From NCBI GenBank assembly GCA_013287585.1, contig JABDDN010000003.1:33061-97060 (forward strand): DNA of 64,000 nt. Direction: 5' to 3'. Position 1 is the stretch's first letter. The number at the start of each line of letters is the position of its first letter. Source of the DNA: Nitrososphaerota archaeon (GTDB taxonomy: Archaea > Thermoproteota > Nitrososphaeria > Nitrososphaerales > Nitrosopumilaceae). Below, piece by piece: positions 34,082-42,989 of this stretch. Both the position numbers and the translations under genes were made by a program. The notes below the pieces were generated by a model. The model did not search any database, was not told the DNA's origin, and worked only from the letters and a program-made list of their open reading frames with translations.

Positions 34082-34264
34082 CTAATACTGTTTGAAACAA
34101 TCTTTGTGGTAATATTTGGTAGGATGCTTACCAGTACGAATAACAACATCTCCTTCCTTTAATTCACTGACACATTTTCTGCATCTGTTCCTGTTGCATT
34201 TTATCATTTTTGCTATGTCTCGCGGTTCAAGTACGATTGGAGATTGTAAAAATGAAGTTGTCAT
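34082..34264 (-). CDS. small zinc-binding protein
   Basis: The 60-aa protein (start ATG 34264, MTTSFLQS) has CNRNRCRKC (about residues 23-31) and HKDC near the C-terminus (about 54-57), a likely four-ligand zinc site similar to half of a LIM or PARP-type finger. The start ATG overlaps the secDF stop (ATGA), so it is cotranscribed with it and translationally coupled. Function is unknown; the frame opens further upstream, but this start gives the normal overlap. Confidence 0.65.
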   Translation of the reverse strand: MTTSFLQSPIVLEPRDIAKMIKCNRNRCRKCVSELKEGDVVIRTGKHPTKYYHKDCFKQY

Positions 34265-36081
34265 ATATGAGGTTCTGCTATTTTTAATGATCTTTTCTTT
34301 AACATGAAGTATATTGGAGTACCAATACAAATAGATGAATAAGTACCACAGATCAAACCAAAAAGTATTGCCAGTGCAAAATTATGTAAAGGCTCTGCAC
34401 CAAACAAATACACACAAACAGCAGCAATTACAACAGTGATGACAGTATTAATTGATCTTGTCATCATTTGCCATATGCTTTGATTAACAATTACATGTAG
34501 TTCTTCATGATTCTTTACTGTGTTAAGTTTGAGATTCTCACGTATTCTATCAAAGATTACAATTGTGTTGTATGTTGCAAATCCTATTACTGTCAGTATT
34601 GCAGCGATGAAAGTTACATCAATTTCCAACTTGAATATGACAAACATGGCCAGGACAAAGAATGCTGAGTTTAATACAGAAACTGCACTTGCAATAGAAA
34701 ATCTCCACGAGAATCTTATTGCAACAAACACTACAATTGCAGCAATGGCAGTAAGTATAACGTAAACTGCTTTTGTTTCCAAATCTCGTGCTACTGCAGG
34801 ATCATATGTGTTCTCTTCATACACAACATTTTTTGTATAATTCTCTTTGAAGGCATTAATGATACTATTTACATCATCTGACTTTAGGACATTATCGAAT
34901 CTAGCTGCAATCTGATTATTGTTTTGACCTCCAATTGCAACTGTAGCTGGTGGAACTCCAGCATTTTCCATTATACTTGTTGCATCATCTTGTGTGATTG
35001 ATTTGTCTAGTGTAATGTCAAGAGCAGTTCCAGCCTTGAAATCAATATCATAGTTTAATTCCGTTGTAAATAGCATAAACGCACCTATTGCACCAATGAC
35101 AGCAGAAATTACAAAGAACTTGTAACGATGTTTTATAAAACTAAAATGTTTTAGTGATTCTGCAGACTGTTTTATTCTCATACCGAAAAATGATGGTTTC
35201 TTTACAGCATTGCTTCTGACTAGCAGGTTAAGCAATAGTCTAGAAAGAAAGACATTGCTTACTATACTGACTATGATACTAAGTATTAGAGTAAACGCAA
35301 ATCCTTTGATTGGTCCTATACCTGCGAAGAAAAGCACTATGGCAGCAATAGCAGTTGTAATGTTAGCGTGCATGATTATGTGAAAGGCATTATGTTCGCC
35401 TTCTTTTAGTGCATCAGCAATTGATTTGCCTTTTCTGAGTTCTTCTTTGATTCTTTCGTAAGCAATGATATTTGCATCTACAGCTATTCCCATTCCAAGA
35501 ACAAAAGTCACTACTGCTGCAAGAGACAAGACTCCGTGAAATACGTTAAAGGCAAGAAGAAGGAGCCACAAATATGTCACTACAGTAAAGCTGGCTAATA
35601 ATCCGACACCACGGTAAAATATTATCATAAACGACAAAACGATACTTAATGCAATTATGCCAGCCCAAAATGTAGCTTGTAGATCTGATTTACCTAGTAC
35701 ACCACCAACTGTCTCGGAATATTTTTCTGTTAATTTTAGCGGCAAGTTGTTTTGAGCATCCATTATTGATCTGACCTGTGCATTACTTGACACGCCAGCA
35801 AGATCTACTCTTATCTCGTGATCTCCCTCTATGCTTACCTGAGGTTCAGAGACTCCAAGCGAGTTTGCACGTGCAGCCAAGATATTAGCTGTTGATAACA
35901 AAGCAGCCTTGTCGACAGGTTTTCCAGATTGAAGCGATTCTGCTGTGTAGAGTATTTCGTATCCACCTTTGAATTCTAGCCCTATTGTGGTATGAGATAT
36001 AAGATATGGTGTAGTACAAGCTATGGCACCTGAAATACCAAGTATTATCAGAACGAAAAGCGAAAATGGTTTTTTTAGCAT
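34261..36081 (-). CDS. secDF: protein-export membrane protein SecDF (fused)
   Basis: The 606-aa protein joins SecD-like and SecF-like halves. Each half has a first membrane helix, a large external domain and a cluster of helices. The SecD half carries GLEFKGGYEILY (about 33-44) and ITTAIAAIVLFFAG with FAFTLILSIIVSIV; the SecF half carries YDIDFKAGTALDITL (about 343-357) and TVIGFATYNTIVIFDRIRENL. About twelve helices are visible. SecDF aids late steps of Sec export using an ion gradient. The fusion makes one polypeptide where many archaea have two genes. Confidence 0.9.
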   Translation of the reverse strand: MLKKPFSLFVLIILGISGAIACTTPYLISHTTIGLEFKGGYEILYTAESLQSGKPVDKAALLSTANILAARANSLGVSEPQVSIEGDHEIRVDLAGVSSNAQVRSIMDAQNNLPLKLTEKYSETVGGVLGKSDLQATFWAGIIALSIVLSFMIIFYRGVGLLASFTVVTYLWLLLLAFNVFHGVLSLAAVVTFVLGMGIAVDANIIAYERIKEELRKGKSIADALKEGEHNAFHIIMHANITTAIAAIVLFFAGIGPIKGFAFTLILSIIVSIVSNVFLSRLLLNLLVRSNAVKKPSFFGMRIKQSAESLKHFSFIKHRYKFFVISAVIGAIGAFMLFTTELNYDIDFKAGTALDITLDKSITQDDATSIMENAGVPPATVAIGGQNNNQIAARFDNVLKSDDVNSIINAFKENYTKNVVYEENTYDPAVARDLETKAVYVILTAIAAIVVFVAIRFSWRFSIASAVSVLNSAFFVLAMFVIFKLEIDVTFIAAILTVIGFATYNTIVIFDRIRENLKLNTVKNHEELHVIVNQSIWQMMTRSINTVITVVIAAVCVYLFGAEPLHNFALAILFGLICGTYSSICIGTPIYFMLKKRSLKIAEPHI

Positions 36082-36161
36082 ACTTGAAAATGATTCCTAA
36101 CTAATATCATATATTTTGATATATATCATATCAGGTGCAATCAGCTAAAAACTCTATTTCT

Positions 36162-36476
36162 TTAATACCTTAGATTTACTGACTGTATAAAAATTTGGAA
36201 TTCCTGAAATTGTTGAAAGAATTTGATGCCTTTTTCTGTAATGATAAAAATACGATTTCTATTATCCTTAATTGATTTTACTAGTCCTGCATCTATTAGC
36301 TTCTGACATTTGTCTACTGCTGCATAGTGTGAGAGATTTGCTCTTCTAGCTATAGAAGATATTATTGCACCTTGTGCACCACAATCCATAGCTACGCCTA
36401 AAATGTCTGCAATGATACCCATTTCTGAACGATATTGTTTTAACTGGTTTGTTTTTTGTGCGAGTACATTAAACAT
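36162..36476 (-). CDS. winged-helix regulator, HTH_45-like (paralogue of 18347-18670)
   Basis: The 104-aa protein matches the regulator at 18347-18670 over nearly its whole length: both contain QYRSEMGII, the recognition region with RRANLSHYA, KCQKLIDAGLV and the wing KDNRNRxFxITEKGI, and both end NLRY. Only the N-terminal 12 or so residues and scattered positions differ. It is not next to a membrane wHTH gene here; secDF lies downstream on the same strand 80 nt away. A lineage-specific family of such regulators is likely. Confidence 0.8.
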   Translation of the reverse strand: MFNVLAQKTNQLKQYRSEMGIIADILGVAMDCGAQGAIISSIARRANLSHYAAVDKCQKLIDAGLVKSIKDNRNRIFIITEKGIKFFQQFQEFQIFIQSVNLRY

Positions 36477-36597
36477 ATGAGTTCATCTAAAAGAAGAATG
36501 ATTTTGTATATTATACTTGAGGTACGGTTGTCTAATTAAGATCATTTTTCTTATCTCAAGAATTAATTCAAATAATTATATTGAAAGATTTTTTTCT

Positions 36598-36930
36598 TTA
36601 TGATTTTTGTTTTTTTACTATTGCCAAAAAGAAAAGTCCCAATATTACAAATCCAGTTATAGATAATATGGTTTCAATACTTGTTGACAAATCTAAGTTT
36701 GGGAGAAATAGATCTAACCTTGGGATTATTGCCCTAAATGCAAAAAGCCCAAAGGCTGCAGAGACAAAAAGTAGCCTTTTCATCTTAGTACGCTTGTATG
36801 CCAGTAGTGACAGAGCTAGCAAAAAGGCTGCAAATATTCCACTTGCAAAATCTAATGATGCTGGAAGAATAGGCGGTTCTCCTCCTTCAGATATACTATT
36901 GAACATTAACAGAATATTTCCTAATATCAT
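36598..36930 (-). CDS. small membrane protein paired with a double-wHTH regulator
   Basis: The 110-aa product has three hydrophobic helices (about 25-45, 50-68 and 82-104), with a short polar N-terminus. Its ATG overlaps the stop of the upstream regulator gene (ATGA), so the two are cotranscribed and probably act together. Pairs of a small membrane protein and a cytoplasmic double wHTH occur in archaea, perhaps as a membrane signal relay, but the function is not shown by sequence. Confidence 0.65.
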   Translation of the reverse strand: MILGNILLMFNSISEGGEPPILPASLDFASGIFAAFLLALSLLAYKRTKMKRLLFVSAAFGLFAFRAIIPRLDLFLPNLDLSTSIETILSITGFVILGLFFLAIVKKQKS

Positions 36931-37487
36931 TTCTCATCCTTCTCCTCTGTCCTAGAGGCAAGCTCCAAAAACATTTCTGCAAGACTGTCAGAGAGCTTGT
37001 CCCAAATGTTTGGATGATAGACCTTTACTAGTGCAGCCACGCTCTTAACATCTATTACATCATATTTGATAATTTTACCGTCTTTTCTTGACGAAACAAC
37101 ACCGGATTCTACAAGTCTTGACATGTGCCAGCTTATGGTTGGGAGTGAAAAATTTTTGAAATTTGCAATGTCAGTTTGTGTTGAACTTGGGTGTTCTATC
37201 AAGTACATCAGAATGTCTTTAGCTGTTTCCTGTCTCAAAAATGCAAGTAGTGTATGTTGCACATCTAGTACATCAGATGCGTAATAATGTCGGTGCAAAT
37301 TAATCCTCTTTGATTTTATCCTACCCGATTTTTCCAGTATAGCAAGATGATGTTGGGTAGCACCCATCGCTAATTCTAGTTCTCTGCAAATCATTCTAAG
37401 ATGAGCCCCCGGATTGTTTTTAATGAATTCATAAATGCGTTGTCTGTTTTCTGAAGTCTCTTCATCATTATCTCTTGCATTGCGCAA
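36927..37487 (-). CDS. transcription regulator with two winged helices
   Basis: The 186-aa protein has two ArsR/MarR-like winged helices in tandem. The first (about 15-75) contains HLRMICRELELAMGATQHHL and a wing SKRINLHRHYY; the second (about 85-150) contains STQTDIANFKNFSLPTISWHM and GVVSSRKDGKIIKYDVI. The C-terminal helix is acidic. No cysteine or ligand-binding motif is seen. It begins an operon with the small membrane protein. An in-frame extension to 37609 exists, but in a different frame, so this ATG is preferred. Confidence 0.8.
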   Translation of the reverse strand: MRNARDNDEETSENRQRIYEFIKNNPGAHLRMICRELELAMGATQHHLAILEKSGRIKSKRINLHRHYYASDVLDVQHTLLAFLRQETAKDILMYLIEHPSSTQTDIANFKNFSLPTISWHMSRLVESGVVSSRKDGKIIKYDVIDVKSVAALVKVYHPNIWDKLSDSLAEMFLELASRTEEKDEK

Positions 37488-37681
37488 TCTACTTTCTCCT
37501 TCTTTTCCACCAAGAAGCTTCGCTCATAAAGGTTAATCATGCTATTGGTGCAATCATCTAATGTTAGTATCATAATGGTTGTATTCTCAAGCAAATTTTT
37601 TGATCTCATTTAGCCTAGTGCCCCTCAAGTATAATATACAAAAAACCATTATCATATTTTTAAGAGGTGAAACGAAACAAC

Positions 37682-37984
37682 ATGAAAAACCAGAAAATGC
37701 TCTTAGTAATTCCGCTGATGGCAATTGCAGTAATAGCCATAGGATTTGGGATAACAACTAATGTATTTGCACAACCAACCACACCAGTAACATCAACAAC
37801 ATCAACCACATCAACAACAGTTGACCCACAAGACGGTCCAAACGAAGTACAGACTGCCGCTAATGGCGCAGACAACCAGAAAGACGGAGAAACAAACGAC
37901 TATCATAACAGCGCAAGTACAGTACCAGGACCAAGCGGAGACGGTGACGGAGAACAAAAAGACAGTACTGAATCGGGAAAGTAG
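37682..37984 (+). CDS. exported low-complexity protein
   Basis: The 100-aa product (start ATG 37682, MKNQKMLL) has a signal peptide (about 1-28, ending VFA) and then a disordered chain of T/S repeats followed by acidic and polar residues. The core TSTTSTTSTT (about 36-45) is a simple repeat. GAGGTGA (37664-37670) lies 11 nt upstream as a Shine-Dalgarno site. A GTG at 37667 also opens the frame but is less likely. Function is unknown; it may be a secreted or surface-bound peptide. Confidence 0.6.
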   Translation: MKNQKMLLVIPLMAIAVIAIGFGITTNVFAQPTTPVTSTTSTTSTTVDPQDGPNEVQTAANGADNQKDGETNDYHNSASTVPGPSGDGDGEQKDSTESGK

Positions 37985-38017
37985 TATCTTTCCACCTCAT
38001 TTTTTCTAAATCTAATA

Positions 38018-38038
38018 TTTATCAAAAGTTTTGATAAA
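38018..38038. terminator. 21-nt perfect palindrome between convergent genes
   Basis: TTTATCAAAA and TTTTGATAAA flank a single G (38018-38038), a 10-bp perfect inverted repeat. It lies between the convergent exported-protein and pirin genes. Its location suggests a two-way terminator or a protein-binding site. The stem is AT-rich, so a hairpin would be weak. Confidence 0.4.
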
Positions 38039-38075
38039 GACCCAGTTATTATTTTGGATTATAATTTCAGAGTTT

Positions 38076-38840
38076 TTAGTTATTTATGACGTACTTTTCT
38101 GGTAGATCAATTAGAATTAGTTCAGTTGGTTTTTCTGCTTTGATTACCAGATTATTTTCATTTTCAATCATGGCCGCATCCCTTGTTTGCATCAAATTAT
38201 TATTGAGTTTTATCTCTCCGTCAATTACAAACAAGTATGATTTACGTCCCGCGCTTAACTTGTGTTCTATCTGATTCCCAAGAGTTAAGGTTGAAAGGTA
38301 AAAGGCAGCATCCTGATGAATATGTAATGCATTTGTATTCTTAGTATTTTCAGATACAATTACTGGTACTAGTTTGTTTGTTCTTTCTTCTTTTGAAAAC
38401 TTTTTCTGTTCCCACGATGGTACTAGCCCTTTTTTATTTGCAAAAACCCACATTTGCAATAGTCTAAGTGGTTTTTCTTTAGAATGGTTAAATTCCGAGT
38501 GCATTATTCCAGATCCAGCTGTCATTCTTTGAACCTCTCCAGGATATATCACTCCATGATTTCCCTGATTGTCTTTGTGCTCTAGATCACCTTCTATGAC
38601 ATAGGTTATGATCTCCATATCCCTGTGTAAATGAAAGTCAAATCCTGTTGCTGGTTGTATGATATCATCATTGAAAACACGCAAAGGTCCAAAGTTCATC
38701 TTGTCAGGATTTTGATAGTCTGCAAACGAGAAATGGTGATATGTACTAAGCCAACCCATATCATTTTTGTAGTGTTCACTAGCCTTGATTATTTTTATCC
38801 CAGAATTGTTCTCCAAATTTGATTTTGTTTTAACTATCAT
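38076..38840 (-). CDS. pirin-family protein
   Basis: The 254-aa protein is a bicupin of the pirin group. The metal-binding HLHRDMEIITYVIEGDLEHKD (two overlapping parts, about 73-92) and MTAGSGIMHSEFNH (about 107-120) give the three histidines and a glutamate of the N-terminal cupin. FGPLRVFNDD and the C-terminal cupin match YhhW/pirin proteins, some of which act as quercetinases and others as regulators. Real substrate unknown. Its promoter is directly upstream. Confidence 0.87.
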   Translation of the reverse strand: MIVKTKSNLENNSGIKIIKASEHYKNDMGWLSTYHHFSFADYQNPDKMNFGPLRVFNDDIIQPATGFDFHLHRDMEIITYVIEGDLEHKDNQGNHGVIYPGEVQRMTAGSGIMHSEFNHSKEKPLRLLQMWVFANKKGLVPSWEQKKFSKEERTNKLVPVIVSENTKNTNALHIHQDAAFYLSTLTLGNQIEHKLSAGRKSYLFVIDGEIKLNNNLMQTRDAAMIENENNLVIKAEKPTELILIDLPEKYVINN

Positions 38841-38874
38841 TTGTATAGTTACTATAGTATAGTGATTATATAAA
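38841..38874 (-). promoter_or_regulatory. TATA box and palindromes at the pirin promoter
   Basis: On the minus strand TTTATATAATC (38864-38874) is centred about 29 nt before the pirin ATG (38840). Between box and start lie the palindrome ACTATAGT (38851-38858) and flanking TATAGT copies. This places a possible operator over the transcription start. Confidence 0.5.
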
Positions 38875-38960
38875 CAGGTAAGTGAGGTAACAGGAATCAG
38901 GTTAACATGTGGTAATCTGAATTGGACAAAATTACTCTAAAAGCTGTTTTAAAATTCAAC

Positions 38961-39182
38961 TCATGTTGCGCCATGGTACAAAATCAAATATTCATCAGGA
39001 TTATCTCTTTCCTTTTTTGCCTTTAATGCATCCTGATATTTTTCAAAATGTTCTATCAGATAGAGTATGTTTCCTGCAGACCCAAATGGATCTATTCCTA
39101 CAAGATTAAATCCAGATTCAGGGGTAAGTGCCTGTTTTTCTTTTTCTAGTATCTCTGAACCCATTGCAAAGATTTCAACCAT
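38961..39182 (-). CDS. small hypothetical protein
   Basis: The 73-aa product is hydrophilic, with a possible helix-turn-helix or helical hairpin (GNILYLIEHFEKYQDALKAKKER, two parts, about 38-60). There are no motif residues that point to an enzyme. It lies 40 nt downstream of the anchored extracytoplasmic protein gene on the same strand and may be cotranscribed. The frame looks coding by its codon pattern and by the lack of a better overlapping frame. Confidence 0.5.
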   Translation of the reverse strand: MVEIFAMGSEILEKEKQALTPESGFNLVGIDPFGSAGNILYLIEHFEKYQDALKAKKERDNPDEYLILYHGAT

Positions 39183-39222
39183 GTCATAATTATTTTATTC
39201 GCAATTTTTGAAATTGTAGAAT

Positions 39223-40026
39223 TTAGGATTTTGTAAATATCCCGGAAATGGTAGAGTTCTGGTTGTTTGCAGGAGCATATACAGACGCATGCAATATACC
39301 ATATGCAGAGCTATCTACAGTCATATCTATAATATGAGGCGAATTTGGCACATCATTTACCATTGTCTGAAACTGTGATGAGGTAAATTTGCCTGAAAAT
39401 AGTTCCTTTTCAGAATTTCTTAATGTAACAGTAACATCAGTGGTTTTCCCAGAAGTATCATCATAATTTATTATTACATCGTTTCCTTTGTTTGATGCTG
39501 TAAGTTGTACAATATTATAGTAAGCAGGTATTGCAGAAGAATCTGAAGTTACTGAGTTGGCATTTATCGAATTAGAATTATCAGTACCAGACGGTATTGG
39601 ATATGGATCAACGGTTATTGAACCTGGTTGGTTTACAGGCACTGGTATGTTCTCTTTAGGTTCTAGTTTTGAAACTGAGACCGGGTCACCAATCTTGTAT
39701 GGACAGTTTTGAAGATCAAGAATGTGCGTGAGTTCTATTTTGTTATTTATGGTATCTGCAAGTCCTGGTACTGAAATCTTACATGTTCCATTAGATTTGT
39801 CAAAGACCTGACCCACAAAAGTTTGCTTGTTTACGTATTTCGGATCCAGCTGGTCCAAATTAACAGGCGTAATGTCAATCAAAGTTTGATTCTTTGTATT
39901 AGAATTAGGCAGCATTTTATCTGCAGCTACCTCTATTGAATGCAAGCTAGGATTCTTAGTCAAGCTAGGTACAAGAATAACTGTAGTTATTATAATAATT
40001 CCAAGTATGATTAATTTTCCAATCAA
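39223..40026 (-). CDS. membrane-anchored extracytoplasmic protein
   Basis: The 267-aa protein begins with one membrane helix (KLIILGIIIITTVILVP, about 4-20), then an extracytoplasmic beta-rich part. A small domain with two cysteines (about 83 and 108; GTCKISVPGLADTI and DLQNCPYKIGD) could form a disulfide. The C-terminal domain (about 155-260) is a beta sandwich with many S/T and N residues. I do not know its family. An inverted repeat GTCTTTTA...TAAAAGAC (40037-40059) lies just upstream of the start. Confidence 0.6.
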   Translation of the reverse strand: MIGKLIILGIIIITTVILVPSLTKNPSLHSIEVAADKMLPNSNTKNQTLIDITPVNLDQLDPKYVNKQTFVGQVFDKSNGTCKISVPGLADTINNKIELTHILDLQNCPYKIGDPVSVSKLEPKENIPVPVNQPGSITVDPYPIPSGTDNSNSINANSVTSDSSAIPAYYNIVQLTASNKGNDVIINYDDTSGKTTDVTVTLRNSEKELFSGKFTSSQFQTMVNDVPNSPHIIDMTVDSSAYGILHASVYAPANNQNSTISGIFTKS

Positions 40027-40101
40027 GCAGTCTCAAGTCTTTTAATTTTAATAAAAGACAGATAATGCATACTAGTTGAGTAATTGTGATAAAAATTTGT
40101 G

Positions 40102-40515
40102 CTATTCAGTAAATTCAGGAACTAGCCAGTCTACCACTTTAGAAATATCTTCAGAGTGCAGTATTATCTTGATTGGTCCCATGGGAGATTCTTCTGCTTC
40201 TTCGCAGATTGCTATCACATCAACAAATGCTGCTTGCTTGTTCAGATAAAACCATGTGGTGGTATCATGGGTATGAAATCTCATCTGTCGTCTGTATGCT
40301 TTGGTGACCTTGCGGGATCTAATGGTATCATAAATTTTAGCAAGAGATTGAAGATCTTTTGAGGTAGCTTTGATGCTACCATCTTCATATTTGAAATTTG
40401 CATCTAAAAGTACATGTGATACTGCTAGTCGAACTTTTTCTGGATCTTCGGAAGGATTTACAGCTGCATATGCTTCTATCTTACATGCAATATCAGGAAT
40501 TTTCACTTTATCCAA
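40102..40515 (-). CDS. UPF0201 family protein (RNA-binding-like)
   Basis: The 137-aa protein matches the archaeal UPF0201 family: an N-terminal alpha/beta part with IEAYAAVNPSEDPEKVRLAV (about 13-32) and a C-terminal part with GPIKIILHSEDISKVVDWL (about 113-131). The fold resembles ribosomal-protein or exosome-type RNA-binding domains. It overlaps the UPF0200 kinase gene by 13 nt, a pairing known across archaea, so they probably work in one process linked to RNA or nucleotide metabolism. Confidence 0.8.
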   Translation of the reverse strand: MDKVKIPDIACKIEAYAAVNPSEDPEKVRLAVSHVLLDANFKYEDGSIKATSKDLQSLAKIYDTIRSRKVTKAYRRQMRFHTHDTTTWFYLNKQAAFVDVIAICEEAEESPMGPIKIILHSEDISKVVDWLVPEFTE

Positions 40516-41051
40516 CCTTTTATGATATTATAGGCAGAATCAACTAGTTGCGGAATTGTGAGATTATTATTGGATATGGTTTCATCTGCAAGTGCAATCG
40601 ATTCACTCATCCCAACTCCTATTTCTCTAGAATCTCGCTTGACAAATTCACCGCGATTTTCTGGATCATCTGATCTTTTTCTATTAGTTAAAAATCCAAA
40701 TCTAGTATCACCAGATGCATGAATAGCAAGAATCTTAACTGTCCCGAATTTTTTTAGTACCTCAACTTCTGGAATGGAACGCACTCCGTCAATTAGAATA
40801 ACGTCAGATTTTGAGTTTACAATTTGATCTTTTATCAATTCTGCAACTGCACCAGGACCATTTTTCTCTCTAATCTCAAGCATCAGCTTGCCCAAATTTT
40901 CTCCAGTAGGATCAATCTTTCTTCTAGTAGCTTCTGCTCTAACAGCATCACCCATGGTTATCTTATCAAAGCCTTTTGATTTTAGAGCATCAGCTATTGT
41001 AGATTTGCCAGCTCCTGGCATCCCAGTAAGACAAACAATAAGCTTTGTCAC
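40503..41051 (-). CDS. UPF0200 nucleotide kinase-like protein
   Basis: The 182-aa protein has the P-loop GMPGAGKST (10-18) and resembles dephospho-CoA kinases and adenylate kinases, with KITMGDAVRAEATRR (about 31-45) and DGVRSIPEVEVLK (about 91-103). The substrate is not known. In archaea it has been considered a possible dephospho-CoA-kinase-like protein, without firm proof. It is upstream of and overlaps the UPF0201 gene. Divergent thpR starts 73 nt away. Confidence 0.8.
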   Translation of the reverse strand: MTKLIVCLTGMPGAGKSTIADALKSKGFDKITMGDAVRAEATRRKIDPTGENLGKLMLEIREKNGPGAVAELIKDQIVNSKSDVILIDGVRSIPEVEVLKKFGTVKILAIHASGDTRFGFLTNRKRSDDPENRGEFVKRDSREIGVGMSESIALADETISNNNLTIPQLVDSAYNIIKGWIK

Positions 41052-41124
41052 GCTAGCTAGCTGAGAATTTCCAGTCTATGAAGCTACCGGAAATCATTAT
41101 AAACAGATTGCCAAAAAACTTGTG

Positions 41125-41664
41125 ATGAGAACTTTTGTAGCTGTAGAAATTCAAAATAATGAAGTACTAGACCATATTGCAAAACTTCAATCAGATCTAA
41201 AGTTCAAAGCAAGACCTGTAAGCAAAGAAAACATGCACTTTACGTTACTTTTCTTAGGTGAGATAGCAGATGAAATTGCTCCAAAGATAATAGAATCATT
41301 AAAGTCAATTACATTTAGCCCAATCCAGATAAGCTTCAGTGGCGTTGGTGCATTTCCAAATTCTAGGTTTCCACGTGTCATATGGATTGGTGTAGATGAG
41401 ATTGCAGGACAGAATCTTGTCAAGCTTGCAAAACAAGTCGAGGAAAAACTTGCTCCACTAGGATTCAAAAGTGACAAACCATTCAAGCCGCATCTGACTA
41501 TCTTTAGAATCAAAAACAATATTAGTGATATTTCCAAGGAATTGGACAAGTTAAAGACAATTCAGCTAGGCCATGATACCATTACTGAGCTAAAATTTAA
41601 GAAAAGTATCTTAACTCCTAGCGGACCTATATACACTGATTTACAGGTGATAAAAGCAAAATGA
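41125..41664 (+). CDS. thpR: RNA 2',3'-cyclic phosphodiesterase (2H family)
   Basis: The 179-aa enzyme has the two HxT motifs that define 2H phosphoesterases: HFTLLFLGE (about residues 38-46) and PHLTIFRIK (about 123-131). ThpR opens 2',3'-cyclic phosphate ends such as those left after tRNA intron cutting. The start is ATG 41125, although GTG 41122 is in frame. It overlaps the CCA-adding enzyme gene (ATGA), and the pairing with this tRNA enzyme is common in archaea. Confidence 0.9.
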   Translation: MRTFVAVEIQNNEVLDHIAKLQSDLKFKARPVSKENMHFTLLFLGEIADEIAPKIIESLKSITFSPIQISFSGVGAFPNSRFPRVIWIGVDEIAGQNLVKLAKQVEEKLAPLGFKSDKPFKPHLTIFRIKNNISDISKELDKLKTIQLGHDTITELKFKKSILTPSGPIYTDLQVIKAK

Positions 41665-42989
41665 AAGTTTTAGATCAGGTCAAAAAATTCACAATCCCTA
41701 CTGCAAAAGAACAAGAAACAATGAAAGAATTAGCGGAATATTCCTTACAATTAGTAAAAGAACAAGCTACCAAATTTCCCAATGTTGTAGGAGTAGAGAT
41801 TGGCGGTTCCTATGCGAAAGGAACTTGGCTTCAAGGTGAAGTTGATTTGGACATTTTTGTAAAACTGAAAAATGATACTGATGAAAAAACTTTTGAGTCG
41901 ATTGGGAAAAAAATTGGTTTTGATGCTCTAAAAAAATTCAAACCATATGTCAGGTATTCAGATCATCCATACGTAGAAGCATCTGTTAAAGGCACCCTAG
42001 TAAATGTGGTACCATGTTATGACGTAGAAGCAGGACAATGGAAGAGTGCTGCGGACAGGTCATCTTTTCACACAAAATTCATACTACAATCACTTGATCA
42101 GACAAAAAAAGACGAAGTAAGACTGTTGAAAAAATTCCTAACTGCCATGGACATTTATGGTGCAGAGATAGCCAAAGAAGGCTTTGGCGGCTATGTAGCT
42201 GAGGTTCTCGTATTACACTATGGAAGTTTTCTTGGAGTACTAGAGGCTGCTTCAAATTTTGTACAAAACCAAATCATAGGAAACCCAACCAAGAAATTTG
42301 AAACACCGCTTGTAATAATAGATCCAATAGACAGCAACAGAAACCTTGGAACTGCGATATCAGCAGAAAGTGTAGGCAAGTTTGTTCTATCTGCACGATC
42401 ATTTTTGAAAAAACCTTCACTGTCATTTTTCAAACCAAAACTACTACGCCCAAACAAAAAAAATCTCTATAATACAATAATTATCAAATTCAATTACAAA
42501 CCTCGCAGCCCTGATATAATTTGGGGTCAGATAAAGCGAGCAACAACTGCTATTTCAGGTCAACTTGAGCTTGCAGGCTTTGATGTATTACGCAAGTCTT
42601 CTGCCACAGATGAAAAGTCAGAGGCTGCAATGATTTTCTTATTGCGTTCACCAAAAATTGAAAAGTTCATGGTAAAAAATGGCCCCGAAGTTTTAAGAAA
42701 AAATGAATCAGAAAGTTTTATTGCAAAAAATCACAAAAACAAATTGTTATGGATTAACGAGTCTGGAAAAATTTTATCGTTGCAAGACAGATCATTCCAT
42801 GATGCCAAGCTTTTTTTGAATAATCTTTTGAAAAAAAATCTTTCAACATCTGGTGTTCCAAGTGGTCTGGTATCTGATATCAAACGAGGATTTAGGGTAT
42901 TTGATGGAAGACAAGCTGCAAGCAAATCCATTAAAAAGGCTCTGACAGAGCTAACCACTACAGATGGATTCTTCTTTAGTTCCCCTTAG
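41661..42989 (+). CDS. cca: CCA-adding enzyme (class I, archaeal)
   Basis: The 442-aa protein adds or repairs the 3' CCA of tRNA. The nucleotidyltransferase signature GGSYAKGTWLQGEVDLDIFV (about 48-67) carries the two catalytic aspartates (DLD) of class I enzymes. A third acidic site and the FGGYVAEVLVLHYGSF helix (about 173-188) match the archaeal CCA family, followed by its central and tail domains. This is needed because the tRNA-Pro gene in the window does not encode CCA. It overlaps the kinase gene by 26 nt. Confidence 0.93.
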   Translation: MKVLDQVKKFTIPTAKEQETMKELAEYSLQLVKEQATKFPNVVGVEIGGSYAKGTWLQGEVDLDIFVKLKNDTDEKTFESIGKKIGFDALKKFKPYVRYSDHPYVEASVKGTLVNVVPCYDVEAGQWKSAADRSSFHTKFILQSLDQTKKDEVRLLKKFLTAMDIYGAEIAKEGFGGYVAEVLVLHYGSFLGVLEAASNFVQNQIIGNPTKKFETPLVIIDPIDSNRNLGTAISAESVGKFVLSARSFLKKPSLSFFKPKLLRPNKKNLYNTIIIKFNYKPRSPDIIWGQIKRATTAISGQLELAGFDVLRKSSATDEKSEAAMIFLLRSPKIEKFMVKNGPEVLRKNESESFIAKNHKNKLLWINESGKILSLQDRSFHDAKLFLNNLLKKNLSTSGVPSGLVSDIKRGFRVFDGRQAASKSIKKALTELTTTDGFFFSSP

